Under the pieces are notes generated by a model. That model searched no databases and was not told where the DNA came from. It was given only the letters and a program-made list of their open reading frames with translations. A program made the translations under genes and the position numbers. From Theropithecus gelada (lineage: Eukaryota > Chordata > Mammalia > Primates > Cercopithecidae): a stretch of 64,000 nt of DNA. Positions 11,556-22,767 of this stretch are shown piece by piece (position 1 is the first letter of the stretch; each line of letters starts with the position of its first letter). The stretch is from positions 79,621,606 through 79,685,605 of the forward strand of contig NC_037681.1 of the NCBI RefSeq assembly GCF_003255815.1, given 5' to 3'.

Positions 11556-11990
11556 GAGTCAAATTATTCTACTTAAAATTCCTACTTTTTTTTTTTTAAC
11601 TTGCAAGCTAATTCTAAAATAATAGATACACCCAAAAAAGACAAACAAAGTGAGGGGTCTTTCCTTTTCAGACATTAAAATTTATAATAAACTAAAAATT
11701 AAGGTAGGTGATATTGCCATAAGGATAGACAAACAGATTAATGGAACAGAAGAAAAAGTTTACACTGAAATCTAGCAGAATGATGTGGAATTTTTTTCCA
11801 GAGGAAATAATTAATAAACAAGGTTTACATATAGAAGCAAACTTAATTTATTGGCTTGAAAATTAGAAGGGAAAGAACAGACTTTAATGACTGGTGCTGG
11901 GGAAAGAAAGCAGTTGTCCAATAAGAGTGCTTTATAACATTTAGAAGATGATATAAAAGAAAAATATTTACCTAAAGCTGTTTAATGAAT
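11556..11990 (+). mobile_element. Fossil L1, piece 5 (ORF2 3' part)
   Basis: Continuation of L1 ORF2: 'acttgcaagctaattctaaaa' (L1 'attgacaagctgattctaaaa'), 'gtgaggggtctttcc', 'gccataaggatagacaaacag', 'attaatggaacagaagaaa' and 'aatgactggtgctggggaa'. The match fades near 11990 and the 3' UTR is missing. With pieces 1-4 this makes one element of at least 4 kb of L1 sequence spread over 5.5 kb. Confidence 0.82.
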
Positions 11991-12085
11991 GTATATTGAA
12001 TGATTAAAGTTACTATAAGATTCCCTTATGAAGTTTTATTTAAATTTATTATATTTTATCTGCCCAGTTTTTCTTGTGGCATAAT

Positions 12086-12609
12086 TGTTACCGGAAAAGT
12101 GCCCAAATCCAGACCCCAAGAGAGGGTTTTTGTATCTCACGCAAGAAAGAATTCAGGGCGAGTTCACAGAGTAAAGTGAAAGCAAGTTTATTAAGAAAGT
12201 AAAGGAGCAGCCCCTAGGGCTCCTGGTTGCCCATATTTATGGTTATTTCTTGATGATATGCTAAACAAGGCATGGGTTATTCATGCCTCCCCTTTTTAGA
12301 CCATATAGGGTAACTTCTGACATTGCCATGGCATCTGTAAACTGTCATGATGCTGGTGGGAGTGTGGAAGTGAGGATGACCAGAGGTCACTCTTGTGGCC
12401 ATTTTGGTTTGGGTGGGTTTGAGCTGGGTTCTTTACTGCAACTTGTTTTGCAGTAAGGTCTTTATGACCTGTATCTTGTGCGGACTTCCTGTCTCATCCC
12501 ACATCCTGACAATGCCTAACTGTCTGGGAATGCAGCCTAGTAGGTTTCAGCCTTATTTTACCTAGCTCCTATTCAAGATGGAGTTGCTCTGGTTCAAACA
12601 CCTCCAACA
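12086..12609 (-). mobile_element. Solo ERV1-class LTR
   Basis: A 524-bp LTR with canonical ends: plus-strand TGTTACC at the left, CCAACA at the right. Reading on the minus strand it starts TGTTGGAGG, has the 'aataaacttgctttcac' poly(A) region and ends near '..ccggtaaca'. A perfect 4-bp duplication TAAT lies at 12082-12085 and 12610-12613, the length typical of gammaretrovirus-like (ERV1) integration. No internal viral sequence is present, so this is the product of LTR-LTR recombination. I recognise the class but cannot fix the family name. Confidence 0.88.
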
Positions 12610-12613
12610 TAAT

Positions 12614-14484
12614 GGTTTAATTTTCAAAGTATAGAATTATCACAATTATCACAGTATTTTAAACTTGGAAGTAGGAACTTCCCATTACTAAAAAAAAACC
12701 AACCAACCAAACAAAAAAATCAAAACACTATTGTCCCTATGGTTTGAACACAGTATATCTTGGTTTTATTAGAGTCAATAATACTATTGTCTAATAACTT
12801 ATGCTCAAACTCATAGTAATTTAGCTTATAAATTCAGAGTATCATTTTTTAAAAGTTAAGTGGTCAAATGATATTAATCTTTTCGGTGTACACTCTTATG
12901 TGGAAGTAGGAGATTTATTATTATCCTGCCTATATATAAGTCCTTTAAACAATGAGGGAATGAAGAGTTTGCTGTGCCTTTAATTTTGGCCACTCACTAA
13001 ATGATGCTTCATAAGGGAATTCCTAGTGTGCTCTTCCACTCAACACAAACATAAAAACAATTTCAGTTGCAGAAAATGGGAGGACAGTGGAGTACTACTT
13101 ATCCACTGAAGTCCATTACCATCTATAGCTGCTTTGAATAATTGACCTCACTTTTTTTCTTTTTGCCAGAATTAGTTGGATAAATGCCTTAGTTTTCCAT
13201 TTTACTTAATCTGTATAGACAGAGCCAAAGAATCCCTCCTCCTCCAAACACAAGCTTTCCCACTGCACAAATGATGCTAATGCCCTTGATTGGCATGACA
13301 CAGCACTCTAAACCATTTGCCTCCAGTGAATTCATCAAGCAAGAATGTCTGAAAGCAGAGTAACTCTCTGTTTAAGCACTTAAATGCACAGCAAATAACT
13401 GCTCGCCTTTTTTTCTTCACTAGTCTGCTGTCTCATGGAGCAGTGTATTATTACAGATAATCTACAATGAATAAAGGACAAAGCATTCTGTATTCAAAAT
13501 ATACACACATTTGCCAAGTTTACTGAACCTGTGATTTTTCAAAGTAAAAGATACAATATTTATTTGAAAAATGATATGATTAAGAGGGACTTACTACAGA
13601 GCAGCAATACACAATGCTATATAACCAAACCATAACACCAATAAACAGGTTTTACAGACAGACACCTATTGTCAGTAAGATTAGTTGAACTCAAAATAAT
13701 GCCAGGAAACCTCTTTCATGCTTCAACAGAACATAATTTGTTTCAAGTAATGATGACTAGTTATGTATAATTATCTGATTATTGGGGGAAAAAACTTGCT
13801 TAAACAACTTTGGTGTGCTGCATTATAAGGTTTCATTTAGTCTCTGAATTATTTAATGTTTATGTAGTTCTGAGACAAACTGCACAATTCAAAATCAATT
13901 AAAATATTTGCCCAGATCTCCCATAACTTGTAAATTGGCACGACATGGTAGGATACATATTAAGTTGGAAGTTTTTTTGGAAAGTAGTAGAGGCTTCAAA
14001 AAATAATGAGGTTTTCCAGGAGAATAGTTTATAAATCATCAGTCAATAAAAATGATTCATGAAATTTTATCAATTTTAATATAAAACAGCATAATTCTTA
14101 TCTTGTGTAGGTAGACTTTTAAGATGTATGAGAAAGTGAATTGCTTATACCATGTAAATGAAAATAATCATTCAGTGTCTAGCACAGTCTTTCAAATCAG
14201 GAAAAATATTTAGATTCATACACACAAAATTTTTAGTCATTGTTATTCTTCCAGGTTACTTGGAAACACAATGAATTAAACTAATGTTATTTTCTATTCA
14301 ACTGGCATAAATTAACTTTGCTTCTTGGAACAATTTATTTTGAATACTTGCCCAATGAGTTAAAATGCTAAATATTTTTTCTTCCTAGGTGACGTCCTAG
14401 TCCCCAATGGTGGGAAGAAGGAAAGAACTTAATCTTCCCATTTATCAGGGAAATAAAGGATTGTTATTATATTTAAACAATTTC
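12614..14484. other. Unique non-coding DNA
   Basis: No gene and no confidently named repeat. 13235-13440 is less AT-rich than its surroundings, free of repeat signatures, and carries clustered homeobox-like words; I list it as a possible conserved element in the findings. Confidence 0.55.
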
Positions 14485-15056
14485 TTTTTCTAGTGATAAG
14501 GTCTCGCTCTGTTGACCGGGCTGGAGTGTAGCGTCATCATCAAAGCTCACTGCAGATTTGACCCCCTGTCCCTCTTCAGCCTTCTGAGAAGCTAGGACTA
14601 TAGGCACATGCCACCATACTCAGCTTTTTTTTTTTTTTTTTTTTTTTTTGAGACAGTCTTGCTCTGTCCCCGAGGCTGCAGTGCAGTGGCGCGAACTTGG
14701 CTCACTGCAACCTCTGCCTCCTGGGTTCGCACCATTCGCCTGCCTCAGCCTCCCGAGTAGCTGGGACTACAGGCACTCACCACCATGCCCGGCTAATTTT
14801 TTGTATTTTTAGTAGAGATGGGGTTTCACCTTGTTAGCCAGGATGATCTTGATCTCCTGACCCCGTGATCCACCTGCCTCAGCCTCCCAAAGTGCTGGGA
14901 TTACAGGCGTGAGCCACTGCATCCAGCCCATTTTGTAATGTAGTTTTTTTGCAGACATGGGGTCTTGCTATGTTGCTCCAGCTAAACTTGAACTCCTGGC
15001 GTCAAGAGATCCTCCCAAAGTGCTGGGATTATAGGTGTCAGTCACCACACCTAGAC
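14485..15056 (-). mobile_element. Old Alu (AluJ-like) split by a younger Alu
   Basis: The outer element is an antisense Alu: 14485-14626 ('gataaggtctcgctctgttg' to 'catactcagc') and 14929-15056 ('gcagacatggggtcttgctatg' to 'caccacacctagac'). The two halves join at the middle linker when the inner Alu (14627-14928) is removed. High divergence supports AluJ age. Confidence 0.87.
14627..14928 (-). mobile_element. Younger Alu (AluS-like) nested in an older Alu
   Basis: Full-length antisense Alu starting with a long T tract and 'gagacagtcttgctctg', ending '..gccactgcatccagcc'. It inserted into the A-rich middle linker of the outer Alu, in the same orientation. Much less diverged than the outer copy. 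Confidence 0.92.
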
Positions 15057-15999
15057 TATTTCTATATTATATGAATTTAAGATAAATGTATAATGATTTG
15101 GAGCTTAAATCATCATTTCCTTGCATTGACATTATTATCAGTTGATAGTATTAGGAATGCTTTTGTGGCAAGTAACATAAAATACTATTTATATGACTTA
15201 GGCAAAGAGACACTTGTTTTTCTCATGTAATAAGGAGTTCAGAGATAGGCAGGCAGCTGATGACATTAGTTCCATGACTCAATCATGTTGGAGCTAATAT
15301 CAGTTGAATTGTTCTTGCCCTTTTCCTGATGAGTCCACAATTACTGCCTCATCTCTTGACATTGCGTACATGTCAAACTGAGGAAGAAGGAAGGAGACTG
15401 AGATGCCAGCATTGCCCATTGCTTTTAATAGAGAAGCAAAAACTTTCCCCAAATGTACCTCTGCAGCAGAATTTTTCATTGCAGTCAGAAAGAGTGGAAG
15501 TGAAAATTAGGGGTTGCTTTTTCTTTATCATGAAGATAGGCAAGGAAGAAAAAGATTGGATTAGTTTAAGAACAATTTGTTTTATATTGACATTATTTAA
15601 TATTCTAATTATAAAAGAGTGATTCAGCTGATCACTTATACACATCAGAAAGTGAGAATACTATTTCCCTGTCTACCTCTCAGAACTGTGTGAAGGTTAA
15701 ATGAGATAATATACATAAAATTGCTGTAAAACTATTAAGAACTGAAAATAATTTAGATTGTCAGTGTTGATGTGGGAACACAGTTTCAAAGATACTATAC
15801 AATCAAGCCCTTATATCAGTCACTTCAATTTAGCCTTCCCATTTCCAGAAACTCAACCTGTAGGCCTATAAACACAGCTGTATACAATTTCTGACATAGA
15901 GACATCTTAAGATACTCACAATAAGTGCAGAAAGAAAAGACAGCAATAAAAGCAATTAGAAATAATGTACTATACAGAAATAAAGATGATATAATATAA
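15057..15999. other. Non-coding DNA with a weak MIR end
   Basis: No gene. 15670-15745 ('ctacctctcagaactgtg', 'gttaaatgagataatataca') resembles the sense 3' half of MIR. 15140-15330 may be an old unclassified repeat. Two overlapping open frames of 97 (+) and 90 (-) codons near 15330-15645 have no protein features. Confidence 0.45.
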
Positions 16000-16560
16000 T
16001 TTATAGTGGGCATCCAATAATAGAAAACTTTTAGAATATCCAGAAGAATTTCACAATGTAAAAGTGGAAAATTTCCCTGAAATTAAGCGAAATAACTGAT
16101 TAAGATATGATGTTCCAGGGGAAAAAAAAAAAAAAACTGACAAAAATTTAGCCTGTTTAAAATATTAAACTTCTAGTAATTTTTTTAAAAAAGATTTTAT
16201 TTTAGTCATTTCTGTACACAATAAAATCAAGTAAACTATCACGTTAAAAAAATGAGGCCAGCCTAAGATCTCACCAAGCAACACTTAGTTTCAGAAGACT
16301 GTAGAACAATGTCTACAAAGTCCTGCTATTAAAAAAGTATGACCCAAGATGCTCATAATTCAGCTATAAAAACTAAAACTAGATATTCTTAAGCACACAA
16401 GAACTTGGGAAGTACCTCTATGAACCCATCCTGAAATGAAGAAATTTATGAAAGTGAGTACCGGACAACAAAGAGAAGAACCAAAATAAATATCTCAAGA
16501 ATGGAGAAATAATTGGAAGTGACTGTTTAGGTAAATACAATCCTCAGTTAATATTGGAAA
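16000..16560 (+). mobile_element. HAL1/old L1-like fragment
   Basis: The order of words resembles the ORF1-end region of HAL1 or very old L1: 'ccagaagaatttcacaatg', 'ttccctgaaattaa', 'ttaagcacacaag' and 'gtacctctatgaacccatcc' (family 'tacctcccatgtacccttcc'). It includes an A tract at about 16120-16137. The match is by word order only and the borders are uncertain. Confidence 0.5.
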
Positions 16561-16837
16561 TTCCGTTTTGAAGGCTAAGTTTAAATGCTATATACCTTGA
16601 TCATGTAAAAATAATACAATGACAGTAGGAATTTTTTTTTTTTTTTGTCTATTTCTAAGGGGAAGTCAACCCTTTCTAAATTTGGATCTCATTCTAAAAC
16701 ATAACTTCAAACACCTATTATTTTGATGTCATTTTATTTTTAGACTTAGATATATATTTTTAAAATTATAATACAACATGAAAAATATTTATTTAGTATT
16801 CAGAAAATTCTTCAGTTTGTCCACGCGATTTAATTAT

Positions 16838-16917
16838 AAAGATTGGTGCAAAAGTCATTGCAGGTTTTGCCATTACTTTAATGACAAAACCTGCAATGAC
16901 TTTTGCACCAACATATA
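16838..16917. mobile_element. MADE1 mariner MITE with near-perfect hairpin
   Basis: An 80-bp palindromic element of the MADE1 type (derived from Hsmar1 mariner ends). Arms 16843-16875 and 16879-16911 are complementary over 33 positions with one C/A mismatch and a 3-nt loop. Outer ends are degenerate but bordered by TA, the mariner target. MADE1 copies are the source of the primate miR-548 hairpins. Both arms share the same departures from the MADE1 consensus I remember (GTCATTGCAGG where GTAATTGCGG is expected). Whether it is transcribed cannot be seen. Confidence 0.93.
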
Positions 16918-17044
16918 CAACTAATTCAGTAGTTTTTTAATAAAAAGAGCATGTAGATTAGCATCTTATTTTAATAAAATGATTTTATATATCTGTGTGT
17001 ACATGTGCATGTATATATACATATAAATATGTATCTTTTGTTGT

Positions 17045-17502
17045 AAACAGACTAATGTATCCCCAAAGATGTCACATTGTCAACTCTAGAATCTATAAAT
17101 AAGTTATAATACATGGCAAATGGGAATTAAGGTTGTAAATAGAATTATAGTTGCTGCTACTCAGCTAACTTTAAGTTAGATATTCTGGACTGCCTGGTCA
17201 GGCCCAATATAATCACAAGAGTCCTTAAAAATGGAAGAGGGAAGCAGACAGTTAGAGTGATGCAACCTGAGAAGGTCTGAACTACCCTCACTGGCTTTAA
17301 GGTCAAAAGTGGCCACAAAGTTAGGAAGGTGTACAGCCGAAAGTACTAATTTCTCCCCTAAAGCTTCCAGAAAGGAAGCTGACATCTTGGTTTTAGCCCC
17401 CTGGGATTTATAGCCTACAGAACTATAAAATAATATTTTGTGTTGTTTTAAGTCATTTAATTTGTGGTGATTTGTTACAGCAGCAATAGGAAACTAGTAT
17501 GT
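17045..17502 (+). mobile_element. MLT1 LTR (ERVL-MaLR), solo
   Basis: Sense MLT1 LTR: 'taatgtatccccaaagatgtc', 'aatcacaagagtccttaaaa', 'gaagagggaagcagacagt', 'tagcctacagaactataaaa', 'gttttaagtcatttaatttg', and the end 'tttgttacagcagcaatagg'. Only one LTR and no internal sequence. The younger MLT1 type (A-E-like) differs from the older MLT1 at 11056-11555. Confidence 0.9.
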
Positions 17503-17991
17503 ATTTCAATATATTTATATGCAAATAAACATATAAGAATGAGGTCCCATTACAGTTAAGGATGCCTAGTTTAGAGTGGTGGGATTTACATAATTTTAAA
17601 CATGATTCCTGTGCTTTTCTGCATGCTTTTAAAAATAAATTAACATATTATTTCTATTAGGAATTTACACAAAATATATACATTTCTCTGAGAAGCTCAG
17701 TAGAAAAAAAACACTTGCTTTACTTCATTTAATTTAGAGTTTTCCAAATACCCTTAAATGTAATATAAAAGAGTCAGGCCAAATTCTTTACATCTTATTA
17801 GAAGGTGGAATTTCAAGAAACATATCTACACTGAATAATTGAGATCCAGTACTGTCCAGGTGATACGTATTTTATTCATCCTGATGAATAAATACTCAGA
17901 AGTTTAGATGCGATCCATGTGTGGTACACTTAATTATCAGAGTTGGATACACTCACTGCTCTTAGTAGAAGAATCATATAACACAAAGGGA

Positions 17992-17994
17992 TGT

Positions 17995-18042
<48 letters not shown>

Positions 18043-18076
18043 GAGAGAGAGAGAGAAAGAGAGGTAGAGAGAGAGA
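17992..18076 (+). repeat. Composite (TG)n-(GA)n microsatellite
   Basis: About 14 TG units (17992-18019) switch directly to a GA run with a few interruptions (18019-18076). Alternating purine-pyrimidine next to a polypurine tract can favour Z-DNA next to triplex structure in vitro. Likely length-polymorphic. The open frames crossing it are repeat artefacts. Confidence 0.97.
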
Positions 18077-18524
18077 TATATCTAAGCTTAAGTAATTTAT
18101 TACCCCAGTTATCAATAAGAAAGGAGAAAGGTTTTATGACACCTAGCTAATGGTCAGTTTTTATAGCAGTTATGTAAATGCGACTAACAAGTGAATTTTT
18201 CAACTTTGATTTGAAGCTGTGGATATTAGGTAAATTAAACCCAGTATTAGATAGAATATTAGCTAAAAACCCAAAATATAATCCATCCATACTGGAGAGA
18301 GTTTCCATAGGTCCTTTAATTGCCTTTTCTTCCAACATTTTAGTTGCCCTTTGGAATTCATGCTGTTGTAGAACTAAACAGAGGTGATTGTAGTCTGATA
18401 AATGCATGCATCTAAAAATGAAGATAAATCAGTTTTCTTTGGGTGTAATGTTTAGTTTAGCTCTACCATCTTTTAATACCTAGATAGGGATATAGATTTG
18501 CATTCTTATTTAAGAAATAAAGTC

Positions 18525-18838
18525 AGGTCAAGAGTGATGGCTCATGCCTGTAATATCAGCACTTTGAGAAGCAAAGGTGGGAGGATTGCTTGAGTCCAAA
18601 AGTTTGAGACCAGCCTGCACAATGTGGTGAAACTCCATCTCTACGAAAAAAAAAAAAAAAAAGAAAAAGAAAAAATGAGCTGGGTGGAGTAACACATGCC
18701 TGTAGTCCCAGCTACATGGGAGGCTCAGGTGGGAGGATCATTGAGCTCAGGGAAGTCGAGGCTGCAGTGAGCCAAGATCGCTCCACTGCACTCCAGCCTG
18801 GGTGACAAAGTGAGACCTTGTCTCAAAAATAAAAATAA
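18525..18838 (+). mobile_element. Alu SINE, full-length
   Basis: Sense Alu from 'ggtcaagagtgatggctcatg' to 'gagaccttgtctcaaaaat' with a mixed A-rich middle linker (18645-18675). Old, probably AluJ/Sx-like. An imperfect target duplication is visible: AAATAAAGTCA before and AAATAAAGAAGTCA after. Confidence 0.93.
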
Positions 18839-19514
18839 AGAAGTCAATAAGGAGTAAAAGTTGTCATTAATTACGCAATGGTATTTATCTAACTCTTTGG
18901 AAATTCATTTAAGGACCATAGGCTAATGGGGGAAAATAATGAATTTGGCAGAATTTTTGCTGCTCTGGAAAGGAGAGGGGTGGTGGCTAGTAACTCTTTT
19001 CTAAAACTGAAATATCTATCTCATAGCACTTGAACCTAAGGAAGAAAAATACTGAATTGGTTGAATTTAGAAATTTTTTCTTCAAAAGAATTACTTATTG
19101 CAAATAAGCAAATGGTACTCAGTGAAAAATTTTAAGTCAAGTTCTCTTTTTCCTGTGATGCCAGAAAAATTATTTACTTTCCTTCATTTCCCCTCTCTTT
19201 TTTTTTCTCTCTTTTAAATGTTTTAGCAGTAAGGCAGTATATTTCTAGTGTTGTTGAAGTTAAGTAAAAACTGAACACGGGATAGTTCTATTTTTGTAAA
19301 GAGTAAAAAATAATACAAAAACAATAATAAATGCTTACAAAAATAGGTTTTTTTTCTTGCTCAGTGCTATTATGTCTTTCCTCTTTGCTTTGACTCTTCT
19401 CATGCCCATTCCATCCTCACCCTTGCAAGCAAATATAATTCTTATATGTTCTTTTGGCAAAATACATATTCAAAGAAGAATATTCCTACTTTTGTGAGAG
19501 CTTTTAATAGGTAC
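18839..19514. other. Unassigned non-coding DNA
   Basis: AT-rich DNA with short T- and A-rich tracts (about 19199-19215, 19340-19360). No gene or named repeat. Confidence 0.55.
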
Positions 19515-19872
19515 TGATATGGTTTGGCTGTGTCCCCACACAAATCTCATCTTGAATTGTATTTCCTGTAATCCCCACATGTGGTGGGAGGGACCAGGTA
19601 GAGATAATTGAAGCATGGGGGCAGTTTCCCCATCCTGTTCTTGTGATAGTGAGTTAGTTCTCATGAGATCTGATGGTTTTACAAGGGGCTTCCCCCTTCA
19701 CTGGGAACTCATTCTCTCTCCTGCTATACTGTGAAGAGATGCCATCTGCCATGATTGTAAGTTTCCTGAGGCCTTCCTAGCCATGAGGAACTGTAAGTCA
19801 ATTAAACCTCTTTCCTTTATAAATTACCCACTCGGGTATTTCTTCATAGCAACGTGAGAACAAACTAATTCA
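19515..19872 (+). mobile_element. THE1/MST-type LTR (ERVL-MaLR), solo
   Basis: Sense LTR of 358 bp: starts 'tgatatggtttggctgtgtc', contains 'atctcatcttgaattgtat', 'catgggggcagtttcccc', 'gagatctgatggttttac' and 'aattaaacctctttccttta', and ends '..agaacaaactaattca'. Length fits THE1. No internal sequence. The expected 5-bp duplication is not clean at these ends. A second, antisense copy lies 2.5 kb downstream. Confidence 0.93.
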
Positions 19873-20799
19873 AGTAGTTAGATTTGACATCACAATTTCC
19901 AAAGTCTAAAAGGGTATACTAACTTGGATGAAAAACATATTTACAGAATTCAGAAAAAATATAATATGCAGAAGCTAAAGGGCTGGATTTTCTTGGTTGG
20001 GAAAATATATTTTATGCAATTCCAGAGTTGAAGTAAAGACAAATGAATGTCCCCATGATGTAATCAGTGAGTTGAAAAATCAGGTGATTTTAGTCTTCAA
20101 ATTCCCTTTTAGCACAGTAAGTTTTTATTTATTTTTTAACATCTTGGTTAGTAGATGGGTCAATGTTTAAATGGTCATTCATCATTTACCATATAAAAGA
20201 AAAGCTATGATCTGAAACTGATTTTTTACAGTTGCAGGCAAACAGAAATAATCATTTTCAATAACCTAAATCTGTTACTTGAAGAATGTCATCATTTTAT
20301 CCTTATTTTACTACTATTTACTTATATATAAGCCAGTTTTTGAGAGCTGCACCCTGCAAGTCCTGGCTGTAAACAATTTCTTCCAATTATCTACGATAGC
20401 AAGTGAGGAGAAGAAATTGGACTTTCTAGAAATCAAAGTTATATTTCTGACAGACTCAAAGAATGAGGCCAAAGGCACAAAGCGAATTGCAGCAGTCCTG
20501 GCTCCCATGATGGGCCAAGCTCCCATATTCATGCTAGGTAGTTGGGTGACTACTAAAGTGTCTGAGAATAAGTGCCACACTTACTCTTAGGATAGTCCTT
20601 GTTCTTTCAGACATTCCAAAAATTATCATTCCAAATATGTGGACTTAACTTTTGTAAACATTTGCTACCTTTTTTATTAATAAAATGAAATTTGTTGGAA
20701 TGAAGAAAAAGATAATAATACCCACCCTAGTTGGGCAGTGGTCTTCATGAAAATTGATGAGTGACTTGACAAGACATAAAAAATTATTAGAAGAGACAT
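19873..20799. other. Unassigned non-coding DNA
   Basis: Contains overlapping open frames (103 codons + at 20279-20590, 88 codons - at 20314-20580) without recognisable domains, signal for splicing or conservation that I can judge. No named repeat. Confidence 0.5.
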
Positions 20800-21045
20800 C
20801 CTGGTGATTGAGAAAGAGTGGAAAAACTCTAGAGTCACCTAGAACTGATTTCAAATCTTCCCTCTGCTGATAAGTAACTGTGGACGCAAGCAATGTTTCA
20901 AACCTTTTCTGGCCATATTCTTCTTATGGTCAGAAACACACACAAAAATTAACATTTGTGTCAGAGCAGATGTGAGCATGAAATAAAAAAAATATATAAG
21001 ATGCCCACTAAATTGGCTATGTAATAGGAGCGCCATAAATGTTAA
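20800..21045 (+). repeat. MIR SINE, diverged
   Basis: Sense MIR order can be followed: 'agagtcacctagaactga', 'aaatcttccctctgctgataag', 'ttcaaaccttttctggcc', then 'ggctatgtaataggagcgcc' and 'ataaatgttaattc' at the end. Strong divergence and small indels. Confidence 0.55.
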
Positions 21046-21244
21046 TTCACTCCTGGTTAATCACTCCCAGACCCAATAATTCTCTTTGACTGTGTCAGAG
21101 CAACCTCCCCTACTATGGATATCCTTGGAATGTAATCCCAAGCCAAATGTAATTCAGACATATACTAAACCAGGTGGAATATATATAACAGGCATCATTT
21201 TAGATCCATACCCCCTTCTCTTCTTCCCTCCTCTAAGAACAACT

Positions 21245-21410
21245 GTTGGGTTGCCAACTATGTATCAGGTACCATGCCAAATCCTTTTATATTTTATTTC
21301 CTTTAGTTATTATAACTGCAATGAGGTGGTAGATATTATTCCAAGTTACCACAGAGGGGACTAAAATTCTGAGAAATTACCTAGCTCAAAGTTAATCAAC
21401 TACTAGTTGA
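21245..21410 (-). repeat. MIR SINE fragment
   Basis: Antisense MIR: 'caactatgtatcaggtacc' (family 'actatgtgccaggcac'), 'ttttatattttatttccttt', 'ttataactgcaatgaggtgg', 'tagatattattcc', 'aaattctgagaaattacct' and 'agctcaaagttaatc'. Confidence 0.72.
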
Positions 21411-22353
21411 CAATTCTGTAGCCACATCTTTTCCCCCTCCCCCAGTTTACCTCCCTCTAAGTTCTGTGATGTCAGAGAGGTTTCTGAGATATGTAAATTG
21501 GCCTGAGTACTCACCCTGACAAATGACTCATACATGAGGAAAAATAAGAGCTTTATGATTATTCTGCAGCTACTGGATAATGGCAACACACACAATTTTT
21601 AGTTGCTCTCTGCTTGCTGGTTGATGGCACTGCACTGGGTTCCAGGGATGCCATGACATAATATTCCAGGAAACAGGAGAACTGCCATCACTTATCAAAT
21701 AGTACATAGGGAGGTAGTGGGAGAAAAAAAAACCCACTACAACTAGGAACAAGGGCTAAGCTGAAAGACACAGGTACTGCAGGGTCAAAAATGTGGATAT
21801 GGATTTTAGTAATTTCCTTCCCCTGCTATACATCTGTATTTACGTTCACTTTTCCACCACCTCTTTTGGATTTTCAGGAAATATGCCTGGGAAGACATGG
21901 ATGCCAAATGCATATCATTTATTAAACCTTCTCTCCAGAACCCTAATATGCTCATGGTCTGTAACCAGCAGAGGCAGACAGTGTGGAAACCACCAGGAGC
22001 CCTCAAGTTCCTTTTCTTTGAAGTCTAAAACTGAGTTAAACAGCCATCTATTTTTCCAAGGTCATCCTGTACCTCACAAAATCCTCCAAATCCATAGCTC
22101 TTATCCAAGGAGAGAGGAAAAGACAAAGTTGTATTTAAAGAGTTTTTAAGCCTTTTACATTCCCCTCCAAGTGCTGAGGTTTTAGGCTCCCATAGTTTTC
22201 TTGTAAATTAACAGACCCTTCCTCATGGTAGAGTAGGCATTTAATGGCCAATAGAAGACCATTTGATTACAAAATACAGACAAAAAATAGTTGCACTTTT
22301 AGAATCAATTGCTTGGGAAAATAGAGAATGAGAAGAAAGTTACAATGAAATTG
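21411..22353. other. Unassigned non-coding DNA
   Basis: No gene supported. A 118-codon plus-strand open frame at 21793-22149 has no recognisable features and overlaps an open frame on the other strand. No named repeat before the LTR at 22359. Confidence 0.5.
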
Positions 22354-22358
22354 GTAAC

Positions 22359-22728
22359 TGTTTTAGTCTGTTCTCATGCTGCTGATAAAGACATGCCTGA
22401 GACTGGGTAAATTATAAAGAAAAAGAGGTTTAATGGACTCACAGTTCCACACGGCTGGGAAGGCCTCACAATCATGGCAGAAGGCAAGGAGGAGTAAAGT
22501 TACACCTTACATGGCAGCAGGCAAGAAAGAATGAGGCCAAGCGAAAGGGGAAACCCGTTATAAAACCATCAGATCTCATGAGACTTATTCACTATCATGA
22601 GAACAGTATAGGAGAAACTGACCCCATGATCCAATTATCTTCTACTGGGTCCCCCCCACAACACGTGGGAATTATGGGAACTACAATTCAAGATGAGATT
22701 TGGGTAGCGGCACAGTCAAACCATATCA
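22359..22728 (-). mobile_element. THE1/MST-type LTR (ERVL-MaLR), solo, antisense
   Basis: 370-bp LTR in antisense: plus strand starts 'tgttttagtctgttctcatg', includes 'aaccatcagatctcatgag', 'tccaattatcttctactggg' and 'attcaagatgagatttgggt', and ends 'caaaccatatca'. A perfect 5-bp target duplication GTAAC lies at 22354-22358 and 22729-22733, the usual length for ERVL/MaLR. No internal sequence. Confidence 0.95.
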
Positions 22729-22767
22729 GTAACTTATAAAAGCAACCTTGTATTTTGTGTTTTTTGC

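Noticed and set aside
17908..18150. Frame with Cys-Val and Arg-Glu repeats
   Set aside because: Translation of the TG/GA microsatellite.
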